The notes under the pieces were generated by a model that was not told the origin of the DNA, did not search any database, and saw only the letters and a program-made list of their open reading frames with translations. A DNA stretch of 64,000 nt from Liolophura sinensis (Eukaryota; Mollusca; Polyplacophora; Chitonida; Chitonidae), in contig NC_088305.1 in NCBI RefSeq assembly GCF_032854445.1, forward strand, positions 15,629,606-15,693,605, given 5' to 3'. Below, piece by piece: positions 13,501-28,500 of this stretch (position 1 is the first letter of the stretch; each line of letters starts with the position of its first letter). A program made the position numbers and the translations under genes.

Positions 13501-16500
13501 TAGAAAGGCAAGCATCTTTCACCACCCGACCGTGTTCTACTAACGAATGATTCTGTAATACATAGCAATGCTACAACATAAATCAGTTTGAGTTCCTTGT
13601 AATTTTTGGTAAAACTCCAGAGCACACCATTTCTGCAATCTGCCATCTAGCTTTACAGAAGCTTTCTGTTGTGAAAAGAGCGCAAATGGTCCAAAAACTT
13701 GAGGGAAGAAAAATGAGAAGGCGAAGTGTAGTACATACACACTGTCAAATAAAATGGTTCTGTTGTAAGCTGAAAAGCAGAAATTCTAAGCTTTAACAGC
13801 GAAGCTTTTGTCAGACATCCAAAGCTTCCAGTAGGTCTGCTCGTGAGAATGTTTGTGAGTGTGTGGTAATATGGATTCATCAGCATTCATGCCTAAGGTC
13901 ATTTGAGACCTGTAAACACAGGTTTTTTTATCCAGGTTCAGGCCCATGCAGAAGTACATGTTATAGGGTGTACTTGTAAACGATGTATTCCTGTCTATTG
14001 TCATTTATTTTCCTTTAATACGGGAATAGTTTGGAAGTATTTTCTGCCTACATACAACATACTTACAAGTTCTTGTATACCATTGCCTACATGGAGTTTG
14101 TCATTTTGGAAAGACAAGCAGGTGAATGGATAAAGGTCCTTGCATTCCATCGTTAGGGAACTCACACAAGGTGTATATGGTTGTACAAGACAGTCAGGGT
14201 TCATACCCATTCTTGGACAGGAAATTCGTGGATTCCCCACTTTCACAGTTAACAATTAGTGTTGTCATTCGTACAGCCTATTATTGCTTGCTGAAGGTCA
14301 CTGACCTTCCTCTAATGCTATTCAGTACATGTAACTTGCCATTAATTAAGGGTTGGCAGTTGACCTCACACACTCTGATTTCTCACCTTAACCCATAAAA
14401 CTGACTGCCGCATTGAATGGATTTTTGAGTGTGACATTAATCACAAAATTAATAACAGAATTGTTTTTCCTTTTTGGTTAAAAAGGTGTTTCTTATATGT
14501 TTTCAAAATATTACATGGACAAAAGGAATGCAAGTTTCACTCAAAGCAATGTGCAATGCTGAATGAACATTATGCATGCAGGTTTGTGGTTTCATGTGAA
14601 TATACGTGTGAATGTGCATTCATATAAGGCACATTGTTATTTGAATATGAAAAGTCTTATTGTCATTTAGCAAAAGTTTCAAGTTTAAATGGGAATGATA
14701 TTGACAAGCATTTGAATGCTAGTTACTCGGTAAATAAAAAAATCTGAAAAGAAAATGAAGTGAAGTTTAAATTGCGCAGTCTTTCCATTAGTTTCCAATA
14801 GTTTTACCTTCTTTTATTCTGATCATGTGATAGATTAATTCATACAAAGTGTATGTTTGAAAAGTTTTGCCTTCCTGAACTTTTTAATATACATGTATTA
14901 TCTTCATACAGGTTGTTTGTGGTGTAGATTGTTTTTTTTTTTAAATTAAGTTTGGTCTGAAGCAGTACTTTGTGAGAGAATCAGTTGCAGTAAAGCTTTA
15001 AATTTGTACCCTAATTGTGTTAAGATTTTCCTATATTTAACCGTGAGTATATTTAGGTGTTTCTGCACATCTTTTTGCTGCCACTATAATAATGTGAGAT
15101 GATAATGCACTTCTCTGTGTTCCAATGAAAATGTATGGCCATTTTACTAGCTGCTTCCAGGTGTTCAAAGTATCATAAGCCTATAGGCAAACCGTGTTGC
15201 TGTTAATCAACAACAACAACAACAGTTCATTCAAAATACTATATAAGTTTTAAAGAAAAAAGAATGTGAGACAGGTTTGACTATGTTATGGAGGAACTTT
15301 GATGTCTTTTAATTTATCTCGTTATGGGGTTATACTTCATGTATTAATTGTACTCTGAATCTCTAAAGATACATTTTTGATCAGTCAGGTTTATGTAACA
15401 TTTTCCGGGTATCTTGGCATATATTGCAATAAAGCAGTTTGAAATGCTGCTGGTGAATGTTTCAGTGTTCCCATACATCAGTTTGAAATGCTGCAGGTGA
15501 ATGTTTCAGTGTTCCCATACACCAGTTTGAAATGCTGCAGGCGAATGTATCAATGTTCCCATACAGCAGTTTGAAATGCTGCAGGTGAATGTATCAATGT
15601 TCCCATACAGCAGTTTGGAATGCTGCAGGTGAATGTATCAATGTTCCCATACAGCAGTTTGAAATGCTGCAGGTGAATGTATCAGTGTTCCCATACAGCA
15701 GTTTGAAATGCTGCAGGTGAATGTATCAATATTCCCATACAGCAGTTTGAAATCCTGCAGGTGAATGTATCAATATTCCCATACAGCAGTTTGAAATGCT
15801 GCAGGTGAATGTATCGCTGTTCCCATACAGCAGTTTGAAATGCTGCAGGTGAATGTATCAATGTTCCCATACAGCAGTTTGAAATGCTGCAGGTGAATGT
15901 ATCAATGTTCCCATACAGCAGTTTGAAATGCTGCAGGTGAATGTATCAATGTTCCCATACAGCAGTTTGAAATGCTGCAGGTGAATGTATCAATGTTCCC
16001 ATACAGCAGTTTGAAATGCTGCAGGTGAATGTATCAGTATTCCCATACAGCAGTTTGAACTGCTGCAGGTGAATGTATCAATGTTCCCATACAGCAATTT
16101 GAAATGCTGTAGGTGATTGTATCAGTGTTCACATACAGCAGTTTGAAATGATTTATTTATTTATTTATTTATTTGATTAGTGTTTTATGCTGTACTCAAG
16201 AATATTTCACTTATACGACAGTGGCCAGCATTATGGTGGGTGGAAACCGGGCAGAGCCCGGGGAAACCCACGACCATCCGCAGGTTGCTAACTGACTTTC
16301 CCACGTACGGCCGGAAAGGAAGCCATCATGAGCTGTACTTGAACTCACAGTGACCGCATTGGTGAGAGGCTCCTGGGTCATTACACTGTGCTAGCTTGCT
16401 AACCAACTGAGCCACAGAGGCCCCCTTCCATAAATGGCCTCAAATTTTACCCCCAAAAAGTGCATTTTTAGAGGCATATAAATGTCACAAATATGATTTT

Positions 16501-19500
16501 TGATGTTGAAACTTGCATTTTTCCAGTAGGATGTCATTCCATGTTCCAAGCAAACCTCAAAACGCCTTTCGAAAGTCAATAGATTTCTCAGAATCTGGAA
16601 AAATGAGCGAGTTAGTATTGGACGAAATTTTTGGATGTGCATAAGTAACTTTTCCGTGAAAGATGGTTTTCAAATTTCATAAATATTGTGCATATTTTTT
16701 TGAAGTCACCTGCAACGGTTATTCATAAGTTTTTGGAATTTGGGGTGGGGGGGGGGGGGGATTATTGAAGCAAAACCATGATGGCCACAGTGTTCTTATG
16801 GTGCAGCATTTCTACCCTCAATACAATTTATGAATTATGTGCAACATTACCTGCTTAAAACATTACGCCAAAGAAATTAGTTCCACCATGTTTTGGGCTT
16901 AAAAGGGTGTACCTTAGTAACAGGCATATATGTACATATGCAAGAGTAGGTCAAGGAATCCATTTAACATGTTGCTAACCGCCTTTGTTTTGACGCCATG
17001 TTTTCATCAGTTTTCACTCAGTAATTTACTCGGTTTACCAGTGTGCCAGGCACCAAACTCAACAAGGTATGGCTGGAGAGCCTGTCTGACAAGTCTTCCC
17101 ATAACATTTACAGCTGTGGTGTTCAAGCTGCCTGTAGTGGCAGATAGACAGATTAGCTTAAGGTTTAGGGTGTTGGGATCAGATTAGAGCAAAACTGCTG
17201 TAGATTTCTAGCTAAGACATGCCATGGGATGGGGGAAAGCTTGGTGTAAGCCACAGGCTGCAGGAGGAAGTTTACAGCCCAGTGTGAAGCAAGCTCAGCT
17301 AGCCTAACCATGATCATTACTGGTGTACACTACAGCAGTGCACTACCAATGTGGAGAGGAGCTAGTGGAGTAGCAGTATTATAGTGCATTTTTAGTTATC
17401 AGTGGCAGACAGTGATCTGACAGCTTTAGGGTCCCAAAGGATGGGTAGTATCAGAGCTGTGATTAAAAAGGTCAAAAAGTCGGTAAAACTCAACACCGAC
17501 AGCTAGCGCTATACAAGACACAAAGAAGTGGATTGGATTAGTCCTTTTTGCTGCCCCAGGGGCCTGCTATCGGTTATGATTTCAGTGGTAACGGAAGGCC
17601 TTGGGTCTTCTTGGTGTAGTCTCCAGCTTCAGAGGGTTGGTACAGTAGCCATACTGTACATTCATGTTAGCTTCAAAAGTGTGGAATGTTGGTCTCGGCT
17701 GAAGAGAGCTCTGGTATAATTTGTGTGAGTACATGGATAGTGTGTGGTTATAGAAATGCACTCTTAGATTGAGGAACCATAGATTGAGAGGGACATCATT
17801 GCCAAAACAACAGCTGTGATGAACTTGCTGTAAATTCGGACTGATGTGAATTATTCTCGACATGCCAGTCCTGCAAAGTGTGGAAGAAAACGTGAAGGTA
17901 ATGTTACACCTTGACGGTGATCGAATCAACTGCTGATGGAATCATAAAACGTGTGAAGGTAATGTTACACCTTGACGGTGATCGAATCAACTGCTGATGG
18001 AATCATAAAACGTGTGAATGTAATGTTACACCTTGACGGTGATCGAATCAACTGCTGATGGAATCCTAAAACGTGTGAAGGTAATGTTACACCTTGACGG
18101 TGATCGAATCAACTGCTGATGGAATCCTAAAACGTGTGAAGGTAATGTTACACCTTGACGGTGATTGAATCAACTGCTGATGGAATCATAAAACGTGTGA
18201 AGGTAATGTTACACCTTGACGGTGATCGAATCAACTGCTAATGGAATCATAAAATGTGTGAAGGTAATGTTACACCTTGACGGTGATCGAATCAACTGCT
18301 GATGGTATCATAAAACGTGTGAAGGTAATGTTACACCTTGACGGTGATCGAATCAACTGCTAATGGAATCATAAAATGTGTGAAGGTAATGTTACACCTT
18401 GACGGTGATCGAATCAACTGCTGATGGAATCATAAAATTCAGCCCACTTGACAGCATTCTATATTCTCTCCATAAATTGTTTGATGCTCAAGGGTTGGCA
18501 TTACATTGCCCTTCACAGTGTGATAAATAAGTCCTGTGGTATTAGATGAACATTGTACTGCTTTCCATCATCACGGGCAAAAACTGCCCTATTAGGGTAC
18601 ATTTGAAATTTGTACAATGGAGTGAACATTTTCTAGGTGTTGTGAATCAAAAGGCATGGATGGATTTTCCAGTTCAAGACTCATCGTAACAACATTTCCT
18701 TCGAGGAGATCTCCTATTGTGGATTATGTTATAGTCTTCAAACTAGACGTATATGTCTTATGAATTAACACTTTGGATTGATGTCTTGTGTGCTCTCACA
18801 TTGGGATACTTGATGCCTTGTGTGCTCTCACATTGGGATACTTGATGTCTTGTGTGCTCTCAGATTGGGATACTTGATGCCTTCATCAACTACAGTTTTT
18901 ACATTCTTTGACGGAAAAGTTTTCTTCAAAAGCGCTGTTGTCTGAGACTTTATGCATTTTTATGGAAATTTTTCTGATCACTGTGTTATCTTGCAGTAGC
19001 TGAAAATTAAAAGTCTGGAGGCTGCTTCAAAGGGATTGGATGACATTTCTGCAGCGATTATTTGATGTGTATCTACATGCCCCGTATAACTTTGGAGTTC
19101 GAACTAATTATTGTGTGTTCTCATCAGGGAAACCATATATGGGCATATTTTACACAGTTATATGCATTGCATCCGAAACCTCTTTCATTATGATTTTTTG
19201 TGAACTTCTTTTAAAACTTTCCTGCCAACTTTCTCAGATTGACAGCTATTAGGGCATTAGTTGATATTACACCATAATACGATTGGCCCTTTAGCAATGT
19301 GAACTGTACAGATGTTGCTGTTGAGAGGCTATAATGAAGCATGATTTGCAGGCAGGATAATTGCCACTAAGTTCAGAAAAGTGGCGTATTAACAAATCTC
19401 CACATTTAAATACACCTGGATTTTACCTGGATTTTTGTGTCCTAATGCAGAAAGGACTTCATTGTGGGAAAGCCAAGAGGACACTGCGGCATGATGCGCT

Positions 19501-22500
19501 TCACACGGCGCGTTACCAGCGCCGCAGATCCGCTGTCACCCAGGTAACACAGCTCATTGGTCAGCTACAAATGCAGTTCTTTGTAACAGTTTGTTAAGCT
19601 TGCTGCCTTTGAACCTGGTTAACAGTGGCTGCGACTGAAGGAAAGCATGCATTCAAAAACAGCACATAGCGACTAAACCTTCATGCATTTACAGAAGTGC
19701 CCTCACAAAGCATTGCTGTAAATTTGAGTCATTGCTTCATGTGATTTTCAAATATTTGGGGATAAATTACAGTGTATGTGTCATATGGTAATTATTTGCT
19801 CGTTCAAGTTTTTCAGGTTATGGCATAATCTCCATGCATTGGCCATAATCATTTTCAGTAAGGCTTTGTTATGGCTGCTGTTTTAAGTTTATCCTGATGT
19901 TGATGTTACAAAAAATAGTTTCTTATGCTACTCAATACTAAAACTAATGAGACGAGATATATTTTCTCAAGTTCTCTGACATGGGCCACCACTGAAACTA
20001 CTGTTATAGAGGATAGTTCTCATGCCACTGCCATGGGCCACTTCTGAAAGTACTGACATGGAAGATACATGTAGTTCTCATGCTACTGGCTTGGGCCACT
20101 ACTGAAAGTACAGTCATGGAAAATAGTTTTCATGCTACTGGCATGGGCCACTATGTACTGAAACTACTGTCATAAAAGATAGTCTCATGCTATCATGGCT
20201 ACTGGCATGGGTCACTATATATACTGAAACTACAGCCACAGAAGATAGTTCTCATTCTGCTGGCTTGGGCCACTTCTGAAACTACTGACATAGAAGATAC
20301 ATGTAGTTCTCATGCTACTGGCTTAGGCCACTACTGAAAGTACAGTCATGGAAAATAGTTTTCATACTACTGGCATGGGCCACTACTGAAACTACTGACA
20401 TAGAAGATAGTTCTCATGCCACTGGCTTGGCAATGTACTGAAACTAATGTCATAGAAGATAGTCTCATGCTACCATGGCTACTGGCATGGGTCACTATAT
20501 ACTGAAACTACAGCCACAGAAAATAGTTCTCATGCTACTGCCATGGGCCATTATTTTCTGAAACTACTGTCATAGAAGATAGTCTCATGCTACCATGGCT
20601 GCTGGCATGGGTCACTATATACTGAAACTACAGCCACAGAAAATAGTTCTCATGCTACTGGCATGGGCCACTATATACTGAAACTACTGTCATAGAAGAT
20701 AGTCTCATGCTACCATGGCTACTGGCATGGGTCACTATATACTGAAGCTACAGTCATAGAAGCTAGCCCTACGTGGGCAAGGGGATTAGCACACCAACGC
20801 AATGCAAAGACCTGGCAGCCTCTCACCAAGGCGGTCAATGTGAGTTCAAGTCCAGCTCATGATGGCTTCCTCTCCAAGCGTACGTGGGAAGGTCTGTCAG
20901 CATCCTGCAGGTGGTTGTGGGTTTCTTGTGCTACTGGTTCTCTTCACTACTGAAGTTTGCAATACATTACTTTGTTAGTGCCACATTGTTTGGCTTGGGT
21001 AACATTATTTCATTCACTGCACATTATTTTGTTTGTGCACTTGTGGCACATTGTTTCATTCGCAGCACATTATTTTGTTAGCACCACATTTTATCATTTG
21101 CAGCCATGCTGTGTTCGTGCCGTGCTTTTTGACCAGGATTTACCCACAATTAACTGATTTTATTAATTGATGAAACTGGAGATGTAGGGTTTGTGCACCG
21201 TCCACAATTTTTGCCAGGGAAAATGTGACATAAAATCATTAATAGGTGAAGAAATCTTTCTGGATCCTTGGGTAGGTATGTCCTTACTTGTCCAGTGATG
21301 TGAACTCAACACCCCCCCCCCCCCCCAAAAAATCTATCCCATACACTGTAGAGGGGTATGATTTTAGCAGTGACTAGGGATATAAAAAGCAAAAAAACGC
21401 CTTATTAAGTATAACCAGGAACCTTGTTAGGCATCAGTATACATACAATGTATAAAATGTTAAATGCGAATAAAATATCCATCGCCCAAATGTCACGGGT
21501 ATTAAATGTAGAGGACTTCTGAATAGAAAGCTTCAATTTGACGTAAATAACGGGCCTGTCCCCCTTGAACATGTTTGACTTCCTGTTTGTGTAGAAAATG
21601 ACAAACATGGCTGTAAGTAAATAAGCTAAACAGACAGTGTCACACACAAACATATTCGTGACGAGAATAGTCGTCACAACAGAAAATCCAACTAAGTTCT
21701 TTAAAATAAATGAATGAATGAATAATTATAGCTTTTGACAAAATCAGCAGTATAAGAAGCCTATCATGGTGAGAGCAGTTTATATAACAAAAACTTAAGC
21801 TTTTGAAATAAATGAATGAATGGATGGGTGGATGATTGAATGAACAAAAGAGTCAGCGATTATGGCTTTATGCCTGGTTGACAAAGTCACAGGCATTGCG
21901 TGACGAGAATTAAAACAACTGAAATAAACTGACAAGTGCTAGAGGTTCAGTTTGTTAGAATCTGAGATGGATGAATTGTCCACTGAAAAGCTACATTACC
22001 TATTACCACTGATAACTTACATACAAACATCGCAGTAATAATGGCCGTGCCATCCTGGACACATAGTCAAACAGTACAACCAGCAACCAATATGATGTAA
22101 GCATTAGTGCATTCCCATATTGCAAGCCTGGAAATATAAATGTTTATGTTGATTCCAGACATAATGGCAAATCTTCCAGCTGTTCGCATTATTGAAAATG
22201 GAACAATGTTTATTTACGTGGCAGTTTTGTTCTGAAGCAAATAGTCCTTTGTCCCGTCAAAATACTAGCTCTTTGGTACAGGACATTGTCCTTGGTGCAA
22301 GGACATTGGCCTTGGTGCAGGACGTTGACCTTGGTACAGGACATTGGCCTTGGTGCAAGGACATTGGCCTTGGTGCAGGACATTGGCCTTGGTATAGGAC
22401 ATTGGCCTTGGTGCAGGACATAGTCCTTGGTACAAGACATTGGCCTTGGTGCAGGACGTTGGCCTTGGTACAAGACATTGGCTTTGGTGCAGGACATAGT

Positions 22501-25500
22501 CCTTGGTACAGGACATAGTCCTGCATGGCATATGGCATATGTTGTGTTGATGGTGTTTAATCATGGAGCATTGGTAACCTACTGTCACACTGCAACAGAG
22601 GTAACTCGAACATGAGGAGAAATCTACAGTCTGCACATTTAATCACTTTGCTCTTGGCAGTATGTAGGGAAGGTCTCCCAGATGGTTGTGGGTTTCCTCA
22701 GCCTGGTTTCCTCCCTCCATAATGCTCACTGCTGTCGTATAAGTGAAATATTCTTGATCAAAAATCAAACACCAATCAAAAATAATTAAATACAGTCAAC
22801 TTTTTATTCAGGCCCAGTTCGACTTGCAGGCTGCATAACCATAGGGCTTGGGATGGGTGTTGGGATTGGCTGGGGGCTGTTTTAGGTTGGCGTTGATTGG
22901 CTGGTGGAGAATTTCAGTGTTTTTCAAAAATAGCCAGTTTTCACAGGCAGTGCTCTGGATCATTGTCTAGTTTGAAACTTATATACTTATATGTACATTC
23001 TAATTTCATGGGAGATAACTCTAATCCCCGTGCATGCAGACTTCCAGAGTGTAGAGCAGAGTGTACAGTGCACCTCGGTACTACATAATGATTTTCTTGT
23101 GGCATTATACCACAGCCAGGAAGAGAAGTATAGGGAAATGGAGATTCGATATCACTTGGAGCTACTGCTATTCTATTCACATGCAGTCTGCAATCATGAA
23201 ATCCCTGGGAAATTTAGTGAGGGTTTGGAAATGATTAGATTTCATCGAGCTTCGTGCTGGGTGATCGAGTCAGACTGCTAGCCGTTGATGTTTGATCAAT
23301 GACGCTAATTGGGGAGATATATGCTGGGCCTTTCTCTTTGATTAATTAATGCAGCATGTGACCTCTTGTTCGGTGTTATCTCGTCTAGACAAAATAAATT
23401 GATAGCTTCCAGAAAGTTTGGATGTGTTTTATCACCAGAACCGCACTTATGTTTTAATAATTAGGTAACTTTTCCAGTTCTGTGGAGACGTTGGGTGGGG
23501 TGGAGTAGGGGGTGGGGTGGAGTAGGGGGTGGATTGAGGGGCGCTAACTCTATTCACCATTGTTCCCTTGTTAGACATGTGTACTATGTGAGCAGTTTGC
23601 CCTCAAATCATGATTATAATTAAGACAGAAATGAACGATACAGTGAATGCACACAGCTGAATTAATTACATGTAGTCAAGATGGACTGTAGACAAAATGT
23701 GTTCCATTAGGAAAGTCCATCCTGAAAAGTAATAATGACGTGATGCAAAATAATAGTGAAACAAAAATTATTTATTAGAAAAAAAAATATTAAATTTTAT
23801 AAGTGGATGCCTTTACACCATATAAAGCAGCTCTAATGTTGTGTTCTGTTGTGGTGAGGAAATGTTCATATATCAAAAATTCACATTTATTTTTTTTGAT
23901 ACCCATCCAAGAATGTATTCTATATGGTGAAGAACTGCTAGAAATATTATAAGAAAGGACAGCTCAAGTATTTTGTCTGATGGTTCTATTGTTAACGATA
24001 AGGAAGGAAAATATTGTTTGCTTTTTGTTGAAAAAGAGACGTAGATATTTAGACCAATGTGTCAATTAAGGCTTTATTTAGTGTGCGGGTTTTGGTATAA
24101 ATGAATGCAGGTGGTGCAGTATTGTAAATTTATTATTTATACATCGGTGAACTCCCAGTATTTCCTTCACTGATAAAAATAATATCTTCACTAGTTAGAT
24201 ATCACTTTTGTTATTACATTTTGCTATTACACTGCTGGAGACCCTGACCCTTCGTGGACCACATCACAAGGCCGTGCTCTTCTGTGCAATATATAGTTCG
24301 CCAAAAAAAGAGGGAGAAATTCCTCATGTGCTTAATTTACTTAAATACCTATATTGCATTAACATTAAAGACCTTTGTAGAATGTGTAATTACTTACAGA
24401 CAGCGTTTAAAACTGTAAAACGGGTTTGTGAGCGCGGACTTTAACGAAATTGCAGCGCATATGAATAGAATCAGAAATACGACAAAGATGGCGCATTGCT
24501 TATTTTTTTTTACGGATGCAACCGATAAACTGATACAAATTTAAATATATATGAAGAGGAAATGTCAGAATATAAATAATAAGTAGACTACTGCACAGTG
24601 AAGGTTGAATACCATAAATATTGGTCTTGTGAAAGGTAGAAATGATAACCCACTTGACGTCTGTTCGCGTCTCCTGGGTTATCATTCCCACCTCTCTTGC
24701 ACTCAAACAATATTTATGGTATTCAACCTTCAGTGAGCAAAAGCCTCTATGTACCTTATAGATACATAGATCTGCTTGTGCAAATTTCATGCTTCTTTTA
24801 GCAAACATTATTCTGGCTACCAGACATTAAGTCTATCAAGGTGTTTTCTGTCCTTTATGAACATTAGAATCAACATTTATAGGAAAGAGCACAATTGAAC
24901 ATTTTCAGACAACGTCAGTGTTATGTTGACATTTTTATTGTCTACCAAAGTGAAATGTGCCAAAAATATCAGAAGTATATTACATAAAGCAAAGACGGGC
25001 TGTGTTGCTTGGCAACTAGCTTATTTTGTTGATGAATGTGGCTTCTTACGACTTTCTCTTACACAATTTGGGTCTGTTCCAGATCGTCACGAAATTGGTA
25101 CTTTCCTTGGACTCAGATCTCCAGTTTTCCTCATTGTAGGACCATTGAGTTAACCATCTTATTTGAGATAAGAAATACATTTGTATATAGAGAGCAGGTT
25201 GAGAAGAAAAATACAGAGTGAGAGAGAAAAAATGCCTACCCTAATTTTTCATCCTTTTCAACTGCCTCTGCGATTAATATTTTGAAATGTTGGTAACTAT
25301 GGGATGTAGAGAAATGATGTGCACAGTTTTATCCAGCTTGCATCTTTAGTGTCACGAACAAATCATTCTACCGCTGTTTTCGTAATAACTGTGTTCCATA
25401 AATTCCACTGGAAAAAAAAAACACCTTAGAGGCTGAAAAGTTTGAGGATTTACAGTAGTATATGGAAAGCAGAGTGTCTTCCACATGAGCGTCCATGCAA

Positions 25501-28500
25501 AATAAATTACAAACAATTAATGTAATCCCTCAACCTGATGATAAAGAATCATGTTTGTTTTGGACACTTATGGTCTGAAAACATTTAGACAAAGGTATGA
25601 TTCCAGAATTTAAACCCTCTCCAGTTTTCGGCTCCCCCTGGGAACCTGTCCCCAGAGGGTATGACAGAGAGCAGAGAAGGGAAGATAAGTACAGTAGATC
25701 AAATGCTCACAAAGTGACTTGCATAGGTGAGATGTTGCTTTGTATGTTTGATGCCATTCTGCTTGAGCCAGTTATCATTGCCCATTGGGTTTGTGGCATA
25801 ATGTGCAACCGTGTAATGGCCAATGAAAGCGAAGAACCATTCCCCCTATAAGGTATAATAAGTATATGTTATTTTGTGGTAATTAAGTATTCTTCTTTAC
25901 AGGTAAAGAAAACCAGGAAATGAAATGTATATCAGATATGACGAAAGCACCATTAAACATTGTCCAAGAAAGTAATTGGATTTTTTTTTTTTTTTTAATT
26001 TTTCCAACCATGGTTCTAAGATGGTCTTTAGTGACCCAGAAGGTATAAGTGATGTCCAAACCATAGTTTTTGTTTGAAATAGCTCATTTCAAGGTCCATT
26101 CAGTGAATGTATTCATAAATCTATATGTATATGCATTTTTAATGTTTCAAATGTAGCAGTATACATGTGTTAAGTGGCAATAGCCTGATGTACCATCACT
26201 GGTCTCAATATTTTCTGAAAAGATTACCTTTAAACTTTAGAATCCAAACTTTGCAACACATTTTATTGAACTGAAAAATTCTAAAAAAATAAATCCACCT
26301 ATTTTTGTGGATAGTGTTTAATGGTCTTTCGTCTGACAATACTTCGCTATAGTGGTTCTTTTCTATCAGAATTTTATTTGGAAAACTGTCTTTGGAATGC
26401 TGGCAGAAATTATAATTTAAATTGCACTTTAAATTTGATATTTGTGTTAATTTACTAGTTCATGAAAATATACACTAAATGTTTATACTACTAGTAACCC
26501 CCTGACAAATATAAGACTATTCAAGGGCTGCATGAAACGCTTGGCTTTTATTTCTTAATACAGAGTTTAATATGTTATAGTTTTTCATAAAAGTAAAACA
26601 CTGCAAGCTTCTCAGGTTGTCTTTTTGGGGATGTAAAAGTTTTACTGAGCCCCTAGGGGACAGGCTGGAAATTAAGTAGTCTGTTGCGGTGAGGACAGTG
26701 GTGATAGCTGTCAAATCAACCCAAATTTTGTGGCTAAGCTACATGTAGTTTGGTGTTTTCATTATTTTCATCAATGATGTCATTTTAGAATATTCCCAAC
26801 CATTGATGTAAAATAAGGGTAATGTACAAGGGTTATTAAAAATATGTGTTTAGACTAAGTCTCAAAAATGAAAGTTTTTTTCTCATTTTTGGGGGCATAG
26901 ATTTGTTCATTTTTCTGAAAACCTTACTCTGCGTTTTATAGAACCTTTTCATGTATTCTTTAAAGCCTGTGTGTATAAATGTTTGTCAGCTGTGGTTTGT
27001 GTGGTAAAATTTTTGGATCAATGGACTGTTTCACAAAGCCATTGTGGATCTTCAAAATAGTGTATTTCAGCCTTAATGCTATATCATGGCTCAGATTGTA
27101 CTATCACATCATAAAATCACCACACAATTGAATCGATTTTATGCATTTATTAGAAGTTTTATTTGGATTACAATTTTAAGCTAAAGGCTGAAATTGCTTT
27201 GTGGAACAGGCCCCTGGTTTCTGCATATACTTTTCCCTCTGTATATAATCAATTAATATTTGCCTAATCTTTCCAATTGCCCCTGGAATTTCCTGGTGTA
27301 TTAGTTGCTAGTATCGACCATTTTTGTTATATTGTTTGACCTGAATTACCTGGTTAATATGGCGTTAATATATTACTGAGAATTTCACTGGCAAAGAGAA
27401 ACATTTTACGTATTGGCTGATAATGTGGCAGTCCAGCCAGTTGTAGTGTTACAGCACAGTATGTTTCTTATGATATTCGTTCAGTTCTAAAGATCTCTGA
27501 TAAAATTTTTGATCTTTCATTACATATTATTAGTTAATTTGAATATGTCATTAGCTCATTAACTTTTTACGAAAGAGGGTAGGCAGCACAAAAAGATAGT
27601 AATTTTGAGGGTGGGCAACACAGTAAGGTGGCCATCAGGATGGAATAGCCAAAAGAAGAGGATGTGCAACATGATAGGTTAGCTAACAGAAGAGGGTGGG
27701 CAATGCAGTAGGATAGCCAACAGTAGTGGGTGGGCAACACAATATTTTAGCCACCAGGAGAGGGTGTGCAACACAGTAGGATAGCTAACAAGGGAGGGAG
27801 GGCAACACAGTAGAATAGCTAATCTGAGAGGGTGTGCAACTCAGTGGGATAGCCAACAGGAGAGGGTGGGCAACACAGTAGAGTAGCCACCAGGAGAGGG
27901 TGGGCAACACAGTAGGATAGGCAACTGGAGAGGGAGGGCAACACAGTAGGATAGCTCACAGGGGAGGGAGGGCAACACAGTAGAATAGCTAATCGGAGAG
28001 GATGTGCAACTCAGTGGGATAGCCAACAGGAGAGGGTGGGCAACACAGTAGGGTAGCCACCAGGAGAGGGTGTGCAACACAATAGGATAGGCAACTGGAG
28101 AGGGTGGGCAACACAGTAGGATAGCTAACAGGGGAGGGAGGGCAATGCAGTAGAATAGCTAATAGGAGAGGGTGTGCAACTCAGTGGGATAGCCAACAGG
28201 AGAGGGTGGACAACACAGTAGGGTAGCCACCAGGAGAGGGTGGGCAACACAGTAGGGTCGCCACCAGGAGAGGGTGAGCAACACAGTAGGATAGGCAACT
28301 GGAGAGGGTGGGCAACACAGTAGGATAGCTAACAGGAGAGGGAGGGCAACGCAGTAGAATATCTAATCGGAGAGGGTGTGCAACTCAGTGGGATAGCCAA
28401 CAGGAGAGGGTGGGCAACACAGTAGGGTAGCCACCAGGAGAGGGTGTGCAACACAGTAGGATAGGCAACTGGAGAGGGAGGGCAACACAGTAGGATAGCT

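Noticed and set aside
21405-21677. Minus-strand frame resembling transmembrane segments
   Set aside because: Considered as a receptor exon, but it has no recognisable GPCR or transporter motif and acceptors fall inside rather than at its edge.
22192-22636. Several overlapping frames of ~100 codons
   Set aside because: Caused by the 19/20-bp array.
25597-25851. Plus frame starting [19 protein letters not shown]
   Set aside because: Looks partly coding but no GT donor at a suitable place and no homology recognised.
25903-25980. Exon-like stretch after ttcttctttacag
   Set aside because: In phase 0, required between exons B and C, it hits TGA after six codons and lacks a good donor.
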